Below are positions 25,654 through 35,821 of a DNA stretch of 64,000 nucleotides, piece after piece. How positions within the stretch are numbered: position 1 is the first letter of the stretch; each line of letters begins with the position of its first letter. A program made the translations under genes and the position numbers. The notes under the pieces are model-generated. The model made no database searches, had not been told where the DNA came from, and saw nothing but the letters and a program-made list of their open reading frames with translations. The DNA is from Accumulibacter sp. (lineage in GTDB: Bacteria > Pseudomonadota > Gammaproteobacteria > Burkholderiales > Rhodocyclaceae): NCBI GenBank assembly GCA_017302455.1, contig JAFLDO010000001.1, forward strand, positions 1 through 64,000. Reading direction: 5' to 3'.

Positions 25654-27039
25654 ATGGCGGCGAAAGTCTGCCGCCTTGTGTTCGGTCTTGGCCTGCTGGC
25701 ATCTGCGGCGGGCTTCAGCGGCGCCCACGCGGCTGCTGCCGGCGACGCGGTGAGCCAGGTGATGGCCGAAGCCGGCGCTGGCCGGCAGGCTGGCAGGGCC
25801 GTTGACGACAAAGGCAAGCGGCGCAATGCGACGACGGACAGTCCAGCAGTCGACGCCGGACTCCAACTGCGCGCGAGTGACGAATTGTCGGTTGCCGGCC
25901 CGAGCAGCGAACGCCGGCGCGAGTTGCTGCGCCTGGAACAGCGGACGCTGCAGATGCGCAATGATGGGCATCACGATCAGCAGGCGCTGAATGACAAGAT
26001 CGGCTGGCTGGAAGCCGACGTTGCCGAGTTGACCAGGGTCGCCAATCGGCTCCAGGGAGAAGCGGCCGCACTGTCCACTCCGGTCTCGGCACGGCCTCCC
26101 GCCGACGTTGCACCGGCCGCCGAAAGTTCGCCGGTGACGAGGGCAACTCTGCCCGCGGAGCCGGCGCCGGCTTCGCCGCCCTCTGCGCCTGCCGCCGAGG
26201 CAGGCGCTGGCCGTCCGCCGATGAAGCCTGTCGCCAAGCGGCAGCCGCCTCCCCCAGGGCTCGATCCGGACGAGTGGGCTACCTATGCCGGCCTTGCCGC
26301 GGCGGCCTTGCTGGTTTCGCTTCTTATCTTCAGGCGCCAACTCGCGCCGCGGCGAGCACCACTGGCCCAGGCGTCGTCCGATCCGACGACGGCTACGGTT
26401 GAGTCGGGGTTTTCGCGCACGCTCAGCGACGCGCCGACCGTGCCGATCGAGGTGCCCGCTGGCGTAACCCCGCCGTCCCCCGCGGGCTCGGCCGGGGCGC
26501 CGGAGCAGACGGCGTTTGCGGCACCGGCCCTGGCCAGGCTTGCCGCGGAACCCGAGCTGACGGCTGCCGCCACGGCGCTCGATCTGGCCGAGATCATGCT
26601 GTCCTTCGGTCGGGTGACCGGGGCCGCGAAGACCCTGCAGGAATACGTCACCGCGAACCCGCAGGAAGCCCTGCGGCCATGGATTCGACTATTGCAGATC
26701 TATCAGGACAACGGCATGCGCGAGGAGTTCGAGGCCATGGCGCTGAAGCTGAACCGCAACTTCAACGTCGAGATCATTCGCTGGCAGGGCGACGAGCCCC
26801 GCAAGGAACTCGAGCTGTTGCCGCTCGGGACGGCGCAGCAAGCAGCGGTGACACTGGAACAGATCCCCCACATACGGGCAAGAATCGTCGCGCTCTGGGG
26901 CAGCGCGGACTGCGGCGCCTACCTCGAGCAGTTGCTGCGCGACAATCGTGACGGCCAGCGTAGCGGCTTCGCCCTGCCGGTAGTCGAGGAAGTATTGTTC
27001 CTGATCGATCTTCTGGCGGCTCGCGAGGCCGTTCAGTAG
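25654..27039 (+). CDS. FimV-like TPR-type membrane protein
   Basis: 461 residues; the start is the ATG of MAAKVCRLVFGLG because a signal-like hydrophobic segment follows (about 8-28). A predicted coiled-coil stretch (RRRELLRLEQRTLQ to LTRVANRLQGE, about 90-145) is followed by a proline/alanine-rich linker, a membrane helix at about 208-226, and a cytoplasmic helical part in the FimV style (ALDLAEIMLSFGRVTGAAKTLQEYV, about 308-332, a TPR-like repeat). FimV proteins act in pilus assembly and polar signalling. It lacks the peptidoglycan-binding LysM expected in full FimV. It sits inside a lipid-metabolism operon, which is odd. Confidence 0.7.
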   Translation: MAAKVCRLVFGLGLLASAAGFSGAHAAAAGDAVSQVMAEAGAGRQAGRAVDDKGKRRNATTDSPAVDAGLQLRASDELSVAGPSSERRRELLRLEQRTLQMRNDGHHDQQALNDKIGWLEADVAELTRVANRLQGEAAALSTPVSARPPADVAPAAESSPVTRATLPAEPAPASPPSAPAAEAGAGRPPMKPVAKRQPPPPGLDPDEWATYAGLAAAALLVSLLIFRRQLAPRRAPLAQASSDPTTATVESGFSRTLSDAPTVPIEVPAGVTPPSPAGSAGAPEQTAFAAPALARLAAEPELTAAATALDLAEIMLSFGRVTGAAKTLQEYVTANPQEALRPWIRLLQIYQDNGMREEFEAMALKLNRNFNVEIIRWQGDEPRKELELLPLGTAQQAAVTLEQIPHIRARIVALWGSADCGAYLEQLLRDNRDGQRSGFALPVVEEVLFLIDLLAAREAVQ

Positions 27040-27068
27040 CCCAACCAAACCCATAAGAGGAGAAGCAA

Positions 27069-28862
27069 ATGAGTGAATACATCGCCCCGCTGCGCGACAT
27101 GCAGTTCGCGCTCAAGGAACTGGCCGGGCTGGAACAGGTGGCGCAGCTGCCGGGCTGCGAAGAAGCAACGCCGGATCTCGTCGATGCCGTTCTCGAGGAA
27201 GCGGCGAAGTTCGCGGAAGGCGTCCTGTCGCCGCTCAACTGGTCGGGTGACCAGGAGGGAGCCCGCTGGCACGACAAGGCGGTGACCATGCCGGCCGGAT
27301 TCAAGGAGGCCTACAAGCTTTTCGCCGACAGTGGCTGGACGGCACTCGCCGCCGAATCGGAATGGGGTGGCCAGGGACTGCCGAAGGTCGTTTCCGCCGC
27401 GGTGAACGAAATGTGGAAGTCGGCCAACCACTCGTTTTCGCTGTGCCCGCTGCTCACCGCCGGCGCCATCGAGGCGCTCGTTCTCACCGGTTCCGACGCC
27501 CTCAAGGCGACCTATCTCGAGAAGATGGTCAGCGGTCTGTGGACCGGCACGATGAACCTCACCGAGCCGAGCGCTGGTTCCGACCTCGCTGCCGTGCGCA
27601 CGCGCGCCGAGCCGCAGGCCGACGGCAGCTACAAGATCTTCGGCCAGAAGATCTTCATCACCTATGGTGAGCACGACATGGCCGACAACATCATCCACCT
27701 GGTGCTGGCGCGGACCCCGACCGCTCCCGAAGGGGTCAAGGGAATCTCACTGTTCGTCGTGCCGAAGTTCCTGGTCAACGACGACGGCAGCCTGGGCGCG
27801 CGCAACGACGCCTATTGCGTGTCGATCGAACACAAACTCGGCATCCACGCCAGCCCGACGGCGATCATGGCCTTCGGCGACCACAGCGGAGCGATCGGCT
27901 ATCTGGTCGGCGAGGAGAACCGTGGCCTGGAATACATGTTCATCATGATGAACGCGGCGCGTTTCGGCGTCGGCCTGGAAGGCGTTGCGGCCTGCGAGCG
28001 CGCTTATCAGCGGGCGCGCGACTATGCGCGCGATCGCATCCAATGTACCGACATCGGCGTGCGCGGTGGGCCGAAAGTGGCGATCATCCAGCATCCCGAC
28101 GTGCGCCGCATGTTGATGACCATGAAGTCCTACGCCGAAGCGACCAGGGCGCTGGCCTACGTGGTCGCGGCTGCGCACGATGCGGCGGTGCATCACGCCG
28201 ACGCCGAAACCCGCAAACGCAATCAGGCCTTCGTCGATCTGATGATCCCGGTGGTCAAGGGCTGGAGTACCGAGTCTGGCGTCACCATCGCCTCGATCGG
28301 CGTGCAGGTGCATGGCGGCATGGGCTACGTCGAGGAAACCGGTGCCGCTCAGCACCTGCGCGACGCGCAGATCTCGACGATCTACGAAGGTACCACCGGC
28401 ATCCAGGCGAACGACCTGATCGGCCGCAAGATGGCACGCGAGGGCGGCGCCACGCTGAAGTCCGTAATCGCCATGATGCGCGCGCTCGACAGCGATCTGG
28501 CGAAGCAGGGTGGCGCGCATTTTGCGGCCATCCGCAGCCGCCTGGCCGCTGGTGTCGATGCGCTGGCAACCGCCGGCGAGTGGGTGGTCGCCACCTACGG
28601 CAAGGACGTCCGCGCGGCGTCGGCTGGCGCGGTGCCGTTCCTGAAGCTGCTTGGCATCGTTGCCGGTGGCTGGCAAATGGCACGCGCCGCCTTGATCGCG
28701 CAGGCGAAGGTCGACGCCGGTGACGGCGACCCGTTCTTCCCGGCGAAAGTCGTCACCGCGCGCTTCTACGCCGACCATGTACTGTCCGGGGCGGCTGGCC
28801 TGGCGAGCAGCGTGACCGATGGCGCCGAAGGCGTGATGGCGCTGCACGAAGACATGTTCTGA
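27069..28862 (+). CDS. Acyl-CoA dehydrogenase, long form with C-terminal extra domain
   Basis: 597 residues, longer than the roughly 380 of classical enzymes. An N-terminal extension is followed by the FAD-binding core (GWTALAAESEWGGQGLP; MNLTEPSAGSDLAAVRTRA; KIFITYGEHD), the helical region (ESGVTIASIGVQVHGGMGYVEETGAAQHLRDAQISTIYEGTTGIQANDL), and an extra C-terminal domain (about 475-590) as in long-form enzymes such as DmdC/FadE-type proteins. It oxidises an acyl-CoA to enoyl-CoA; substrate chain length is unknown. AGGAG precedes the ATG. Electron acceptor: the ETF encoded upstream. Confidence 0.93.
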   Translation: MSEYIAPLRDMQFALKELAGLEQVAQLPGCEEATPDLVDAVLEEAAKFAEGVLSPLNWSGDQEGARWHDKAVTMPAGFKEAYKLFADSGWTALAAESEWGGQGLPKVVSAAVNEMWKSANHSFSLCPLLTAGAIEALVLTGSDALKATYLEKMVSGLWTGTMNLTEPSAGSDLAAVRTRAEPQADGSYKIFGQKIFITYGEHDMADNIIHLVLARTPTAPEGVKGISLFVVPKFLVNDDGSLGARNDAYCVSIEHKLGIHASPTAIMAFGDHSGAIGYLVGEENRGLEYMFIMMNAARFGVGLEGVAACERAYQRARDYARDRIQCTDIGVRGGPKVAIIQHPDVRRMLMTMKSYAEATRALAYVVAAAHDAAVHHADAETRKRNQAFVDLMIPVVKGWSTESGVTIASIGVQVHGGMGYVEETGAAQHLRDAQISTIYEGTTGIQANDLIGRKMAREGGATLKSVIAMMRALDSDLAKQGGAHFAAIRSRLAAGVDALATAGEWVVATYGKDVRAASAGAVPFLKLLGIVAGGWQMARAALIAQAKVDAGDGDPFFPAKVVTARFYADHVLSGAAGLASSVTDGAEGVMALHEDMF

Positions 28863-28980
28863 TCCCGCTGCCGGGCACCAGCGGCCGTTCGACAGGACGG
28901 CCGCTGGCCGACGTGCCGTTGCGCTGGGCGGTGCGTCGCGGCCGGAAAGGGTAGACCAGCACACCAGAACAGGAACCGCA

Positions 28981-29385
28981 ATGCAGAGTCAACGCAAACT
29001 CGTCCAGACGTCGCTGATCCCCATCCGCTGGGGTGACATGGACGCCTATGGTCACGTCAACAACACCATCTACTTCCGCTACACCGAGCAGTGCCGCTGC
29101 GAATACCTGGAAGGACTCGGCTTCAAGGTGATGCCGCACGGCACGGCACCGGTGATCATCAACGCTGCCTGCACCTTCCTGGTGCCGATCAACTATCCTG
29201 GCGTCGTCGAAGTCCGGATGTTCTGCGACCATCCGGGCCGCAGCAGCGTCCAGACGCATTACGAGATTCGCCTGCAGGGCGACGACACGCTCTACGCCAC
29301 CGGCGATTCCAAGATCGTCTGGATGGACGTCGACACCGGCAAGTCGGTGCCGATCCCGGAGGGTCTGCGCGCCGCGCTGTCCTAG
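28981..29385 (+). CDS. Acyl-CoA thioesterase, hotdog fold (4HBT type)
   Basis: 134 residues. IPIRWGDMDAYGHVNNTIYFRY is the conserved 4-hydroxybenzoyl-CoA thioesterase motif with the active-site aspartate. The rest alternates strands and helices as in YbgC/FadM enzymes. It hydrolyses acyl-CoA to free acid and CoA in the cytoplasm. It lies 118 bases after the acyl-CoA dehydrogenase and 27 bases before acetoacetyl-CoA ligase, so it may release or rescue intermediates in the same pathway. Confidence 0.9.
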   Translation: MQSQRKLVQTSLIPIRWGDMDAYGHVNNTIYFRYTEQCRCEYLEGLGFKVMPHGTAPVIINAACTFLVPINYPGVVEVRMFCDHPGRSSVQTHYEIRLQGDDTLYATGDSKIVWMDVDTGKSVPIPEGLRAALS

Positions 29386-29412
29386 CTTTCTTTGTCGAAA
29401 GGGAGGAGGGGA

Positions 29413-31383
<1,971 letters not shown>

Positions 31384-31390
31384 TGGGGTC

Positions 31391-33055
31391 TCAGCGGCTG
31401 ATCGGCTTGTAGCGAATCCGCTTCGGCTTTGCCGCCTCCTCTCCCAGGCGGCGTTTCTTGTCTTCCTCGTACTCGTGGTAGTTGCCGCTGAAGAAGGTCC
31501 ACTGCGAATCACCCTCGCAGGCGAGGATATGCGTGCAGATGCGGTCGAGAAACCAACGGTCGTGTGAAATCACCATGACGCTACCGGCAAACTCGAGCAG
31601 GGCGTCTTCGAGCGCCCGTAGCGTTTCCACGTCGAGGTCGTTTGACGGCTCGTCGAGGAGCAGGACGTTGCCGCCGGCGATGAGCGTCTTGGCCATGTGC
31701 AGGCGACCGCGTTCGCCTCCCGAGAGTTGGCCAACCTGTTTCTGTTGATCGGCACCCTTGAAGTTGAAACGGCCGATGTAGGCGCGCGACGGCGTTTCGT
31801 AGCGGCCGACGGTAAGGATGTCGGCACCGCCCGAGACCTCCTCGAAAACTGTCTTGCTGCCGTCGAGGCAATCGCGGCTCTGGTCGACGTAGGCGAGCCT
31901 GACCGTGCTGCCGATCTCGACCTCGCCCGAATCGGGCTGCTCCTGGCCAATCAGCATGCGGAAGAGCGTCGACTTGCCGGCGCCGTTCGGGCCAATGATG
32001 CCGACGATCGCTCCGGGTGGCACGTTGAAGCTCAGCTTGTCGATCAGCAAGCGGTCGCCGAAAGACTTGCTGACGTTCCTGAACTCGATCACCTTGCTGC
32101 CCAGACGCTCGCCTACCGGAATGAAAATCTCCTGCGTCTCGTTGCGCTTCTGGTATTCGACACTCGACAGTTCCTCGAACCGGGACAGACGCGCCTTGCT
32201 CTTGGCCTGCCGCGCCTTCGGGCTCTGGCGGACCCATTCCAGTTCCTGCTTCATCGTCTTGATGCGGCCGGCTTCCTGCTTGCCTTCGGTTTCCAGACGG
32301 GCTTCCTTCTGTTCCAGCCAACTCGAGTAGTTGCCCTTCCAGGGGATGCCCTGACCACGATCGAGTTCGAGAATCCACTCGGCAGCGTTGTCGAGGAAGT
32401 AACGATCATGTGTGACGGCCACCACCGTGCCCGGAAAGCGCACCAGGAACTGTTCCAGCCACTCGACCGATTCGGCGTCGAGATGGTTGGTCGGTTCGTC
32501 GAGCAGCAACATGTCCGGCCGGGAGAGCAGCAGCTTGCAGAGCGCGACACGGCGCTTTTCACCTCCGGAGAGCTTGCCGATCTGCGCATCCCATGCCGGC
32601 AGGCGCAAGGCGTCGGCGGCGAGCTCGAGCTGGCTGCCGAGGTCGGAGCCGGCGGCGGCGATGATCGCTTCGAGGCGCGCCTGCTCCTCGGCCAACTTGT
32701 CGAAATCGGCGTCGTCTTCGGCATAGGCCGCGTACACCTGTTCCAGCATTGCCTGCGCCTGGAACGCCTCGCCGAGTCCCGATTCGACTTCCTGGCGGAC
32801 GGTCTTTTCCGGGTCGAGCAAGGGTTCCTGCGGCAGATAGCCGATCTTCAGGTTGGGCATCGGCGTCGCTTCGCCGATGATGTCCTTGTCGACTCCTGCC
32901 ATGATGCGCAGGACCGTCGACTTGCCCGAGCCGTTGAGACCGAGAAGACCGATCTTCGCGCCCGGAAAGAAAGAAAGCGAGATGTCCTTGATGATCTGCC
33001 GCTTGGGCGGGACGATCTTGCCGACGCGGTTCATCGTGAATACGTATTGAGCCAT
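31391..33055 (-). CDS. ettA: Energy-dependent translational throttle protein EttA (ABC-F)
   Basis: 554 residues with two ABC ATPase domains and no membrane part. Walker A motifs are GLNGSGKST and GPNGAGKST; signatures are [12 protein letters not shown] and [13 protein letters not shown]; Walker B regions are [11 protein letters not shown] and [11 protein letters not shown]. The inter-domain linker (about 245-320) and a short arm insertion fit EttA. It binds the ribosome E site and gates entry into elongation according to ADP/ATP. An ATG start and the expected length make it certain at family level. Confidence 0.96.
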   Translation of the reverse strand: MAQYVFTMNRVGKIVPPKRQIIKDISLSFFPGAKIGLLGLNGSGKSTVLRIMAGVDKDIIGEATPMPNLKIGYLPQEPLLDPEKTVRQEVESGLGEAFQAQAMLEQVYAAYAEDDADFDKLAEEQARLEAIIAAAGSDLGSQLELAADALRLPAWDAQIGKLSGGEKRRVALCKLLLSRPDMLLLDEPTNHLDAESVEWLEQFLVRFPGTVVAVTHDRYFLDNAAEWILELDRGQGIPWKGNYSSWLEQKEARLETEGKQEAGRIKTMKQELEWVRQSPKARQAKSKARLSRFEELSSVEYQKRNETQEIFIPVGERLGSKVIEFRNVSKSFGDRLLIDKLSFNVPPGAIVGIIGPNGAGKSTLFRMLIGQEQPDSGEVEIGSTVRLAYVDQSRDCLDGSKTVFEEVSGGADILTVGRYETPSRAYIGRFNFKGADQQKQVGQLSGGERGRLHMAKTLIAGGNVLLLDEPSNDLDVETLRALEDALLEFAGSVMVISHDRWFLDRICTHILACEGDSQWTFFSGNYHEYEEDKKRRLGEEAAKPKRIRYKPISR

Positions 33056-33440
33056 GGCTTTGAATGCCGATCCAAAAGTGGAAAACGGTTGCCGGGCGCA
33101 CGCTGTCGCGCCCGACGCGAGAGCAAGTCTACCTGAGAGTGGCTGACAGTGGCGGTTTGTGGTTCGCTACGCGTTCTTGCGGAGCAGTTCCAGCGTCGGC
33201 GCCTCGTCGCTCCACGGTTGTCGGACGGCACCAACTTCGTTGCGCGACAGTCGCCCTGGCCGACAGGCATGTCATCGAAGCCAGGTTTGTGGGCATGCTC
33301 GGACAGGAATTCCGTTTGGTGATGGCTATCCGTCGCGCTAGAATCAGGGTCGGCGTTCGTCACCACTAGGCGGCGCTCCCGCCACTTCGCCGTTTCGACC
33401 CCGGTTTGTCACGCATGCTCTTGCAGCTCGCGTCCCCGCC
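33056..33440. other. Divergent gap between ettA and the signalling operon
   Basis: No gene is supported here. A 101-codon open frame on the plus strand lacks any family features. The gap holds the candidate promoter listed separately. Confidence 0.5.
33316..33344 (+). promoter_or_regulatory. Candidate sigma70 promoter of the regulator-FecR-kinase operon
   Basis: TTGGTG and TAGAAT with exactly 17 bases between them, 97 bases upstream of the response regulator ATG. The -35 match is poor (3 of 6), the -10 good (5 of 6). Confidence 0.35.
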
Positions 33441-34139
33441 ATGAAAATTGCCTACCTCGAAGACGACACGGAGCTTGCGGCCACGGTATGCGACTGGCTG
33501 CGGCAGGCTGGGCATGAAGTCGATCTATTCACCAGCGGTGTCGCCTGTGCGCAGGCGGTCGTGAGTCGGCGTTTCGACGCCTGCCTGATCGACTGGTTGG
33601 TGCCCGACCTGTCGGGCACCGAGGTGCTCGCACGTCTGCAGATCAAGTTGCGGCAGGCGATGCCGCCAGTCATCTTTACCACCGGTCGTGACAGCGAGGA
33701 GGACGTCGTCGCCGTGCTCAACGCCGGTGCCGATGATTACATCGTCAAGCCCCTGTCCCGGCCGCTGCTATTGGCGCGGCTGCAGGCGGTGACACGCCGA
33801 CAGCAAGGAGTTGCCGGCGCTTCGCTGGTGCAGGATTTCGGTCGGCTGACCGTCGATCATGGCCGGCGGCAACTGGCGCTCGATGACCAGCTCATCGTGC
33901 TGACCGAGCGGGAAACCGATCTGGCGCTTTACCTGTTCCAGAACATCGGCCGTGCGCTGAGCCGCAAGCGATTGATTCAGGTCGTCTGGTCGCTGACCCC
34001 TGATGTCGATACGCGCACCGTCGACGTGCATGTCAGCATTCTGCGGCGGAAACTCGGCCTGACGCCGGAGTTCGGCTGGCGGCTGATTTCGATCTACGGG
34101 CACGGTTACCGTCTGGACCGTGAGAAGGATTCCGTATGA
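33441..34139 (+). CDS. OmpR-family response regulator
   Basis: 232 residues. The receiver domain has acidic pair ED (8-9), phosphorylation aspartate in CLIDWLVPDLSG (about 52) and lysine in DYIVKPL (about 102). The C-terminal winged helix has ERETDLALYLFQN and RKRLIQVVW, DVHVSILRRKL, and GWRLISIYGHGYRL. It binds DNA when phosphorylated, presumably by the CHASE2 kinase two genes downstream. Its stop overlaps the next start as ATGA. Confidence 0.93.
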   Translation: MKIAYLEDDTELAATVCDWLRQAGHEVDLFTSGVACAQAVVSRRFDACLIDWLVPDLSGTEVLARLQIKLRQAMPPVIFTTGRDSEEDVVAVLNAGADDYIVKPLSRPLLLARLQAVTRRQQGVAGASLVQDFGRLTVDHGRRQLALDDQLIVLTERETDLALYLFQNIGRALSRKRLIQVVWSLTPDVDTRTVDVHVSILRRKLGLTPEFGWRLISIYGHGYRLDREKDSV

Positions 34140-35785
34140 ACGCTGCCATCTTGCCAAGGATGCTGACCGTCCTGCTGCTCGCCGTTTCCCTGCAGGCCGG
34201 CGCGGCGACCGCCGGCCGCGCGGCGGAACTGCCAGTCTGGCGCTACACGGTACGGCCCGGCGACACGCTGATCAATATCGCCGAGCGCTACCTGATCGAC
34301 GTCCGGCAGTGGCCGGCCGTGCAGCAGGCCAACCAGGTCGACGATCCTTACCACCTGATGCCTGGAACGGTCCTGCGCATTCCGGCGGCCTGGCTGCGTC
34401 GGCTACCTGCCGCCGCGACCCTCGCGACGAGCAGCGGCGCGGTGCGCTGGCGCCGTGGCGATGGCGATTGGCAAGCGGCCAGCAGCGGCCAGCGCCTGGG
34501 CTCGGGGAGCACGCTGGAAACCCTCGACGACGCCAGCGCCCTGTTGCGTCTGGCGGATGGTAGCACCGTCCTGCTGTCGCCAAATTCATTGATCGTTCTC
34601 GACTCGCTCGGTGTTTTTGCCGGCGGCTTGATGGCCGATACGCGTCTGCGCCTGCAGCGTGGCCAGACCGACATCATCGCCAACCCGGCAAAGCGCGCGC
34701 ATCAGCGCCTGCTGATCCAGACGCCGTCGGCACAGGCGGTGGTTCGCGGTACCAGCTTCCGCGTCGGCGTGGACAGCAAGCTGAGTCGCGAAGAGACCCT
34801 GGCCGGGCTCGTCGGCGTCAGTGGCGGCGGCAGGAGCGTCAACGTACCGCGCGGCATGGGAACGATCGCCCGCGTCGGTGACCAACCGATCAAGCCGGTA
34901 CCCTTGCTGGCCGCGCCCGACGTGTCTACCTTGCCGTCGCGTTTCGAGCACTTGCCGATGCGCTTTCCCCTGCCGCAACCGCCCGGTGCGGAGGCGTGGC
35001 TGGGCCAGGTGGCGCCGAACAAGTCGTTTGATCGCATTCTGCTCAGCAAGACGGCGCGTGGCGAGTCGTTGAGCTTCGCCGACCTCGCCAACGGCGACTA
35101 CGTGCTGCGTCTGCGGGGTATCGATACGAACGGGCTGCAGGGGCAGGACGCCGTCCACCCGTTTGTCGTTTTCGCGCGGCCGTTCCCGCCGGGCCTCAAC
35201 CGTCCCGGTGACTCGGCGACGATACGTACCGCCCGTCCGACCTTCGCCTGGACCAGCGTCCAGGGAGTGGCCCGTTATCGCCTGCAGGTCGCCGGCGAAC
35301 CCGACTTCGCCCGACCGCTGCACGATGCGACGACCGAGCAGAACACCTGGCCCGTTGCCGAGGATCTGCCGGCCGGTGGCCTCTACTGGCGGGCCGCCAG
35401 CCTCGACGCCGCCGATCAACAAGGTCCGTGGAGCGTCGCTGCCGGATTTACTTACCAGCCGGGGCTGGGCCCGGTCGACCTCGGTCGGGCGGCTCTCGAC
35501 TGTACTTCCGAGACGATCCGCCTGAACCTGCCGAAGCCGCCCGAGGGGCTGGTCTACGAGGCCATTCTCGCGTCCGCGCCGGGCCTCGAACCGGCGCTTG
35601 CGCAGGCACAAGCCAGCGACGGCACGCTCGACCTGCCGCGCCCCGATGGCGGAACCTATTACCTCGGCGTGCGCTTGCTCGATCGCAGCGACAACACGCC
35701 CGGTCCGCTGGTCGTCCAGAAGATCGACGTGCCGTCAGGCCGATTGTGGCTGCTCCTGCTGTTGCTGGTACCGCTCGTTCTTTGA
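34136..35785 (+). CDS. Exported LysM-FecR domain protein
   Basis: 549 residues. A signal peptide (about 1-30) is followed by a LysM domain (about 36-85, YTVRPGDTLINIAERYL) expected to bind peptidoglycan, then a FecR domain (about 100-240, with SSGQRLGSGSTLETLDDASALLRL and PSAQAVVRGTSFRV). Beta-sandwich repeats follow (about 290-450) and a C-terminal hydrophobic tail (532-548) suggests anchoring. FecR domains usually relay a periplasmic signal. It sits between a response regulator and a CHASE2 kinase and overlaps the former by ATGA. It may sense an envelope signal for the kinase; that role is an inference. Confidence 0.88.
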   Translation: MNAAILPRMLTVLLLAVSLQAGAATAGRAAELPVWRYTVRPGDTLINIAERYLIDVRQWPAVQQANQVDDPYHLMPGTVLRIPAAWLRRLPAAATLATSSGAVRWRRGDGDWQAASSGQRLGSGSTLETLDDASALLRLADGSTVLLSPNSLIVLDSLGVFAGGLMADTRLRLQRGQTDIIANPAKRAHQRLLIQTPSAQAVVRGTSFRVGVDSKLSREETLAGLVGVSGGGRSVNVPRGMGTIARVGDQPIKPVPLLAAPDVSTLPSRFEHLPMRFPLPQPPGAEAWLGQVAPNKSFDRILLSKTARGESLSFADLANGDYVLRLRGIDTNGLQGQDAVHPFVVFARPFPPGLNRPGDSATIRTARPTFAWTSVQGVARYRLQVAGEPDFARPLHDATTEQNTWPVAEDLPAGGLYWRAASLDAADQQGPWSVAAGFTYQPGLGPVDLGRAALDCTSETIRLNLPKPPEGLVYEAILASAPGLEPALAQAQASDGTLDLPRPDGGTYYLGVRLLDRSDNTPGPLVVQKIDVPSGRLWLLLLLLVPLVL

Positions 35786-35821
35786 CGCGCGCCGATTTGC
35801 CCGCCGCAAGGCCTTGTCTCC

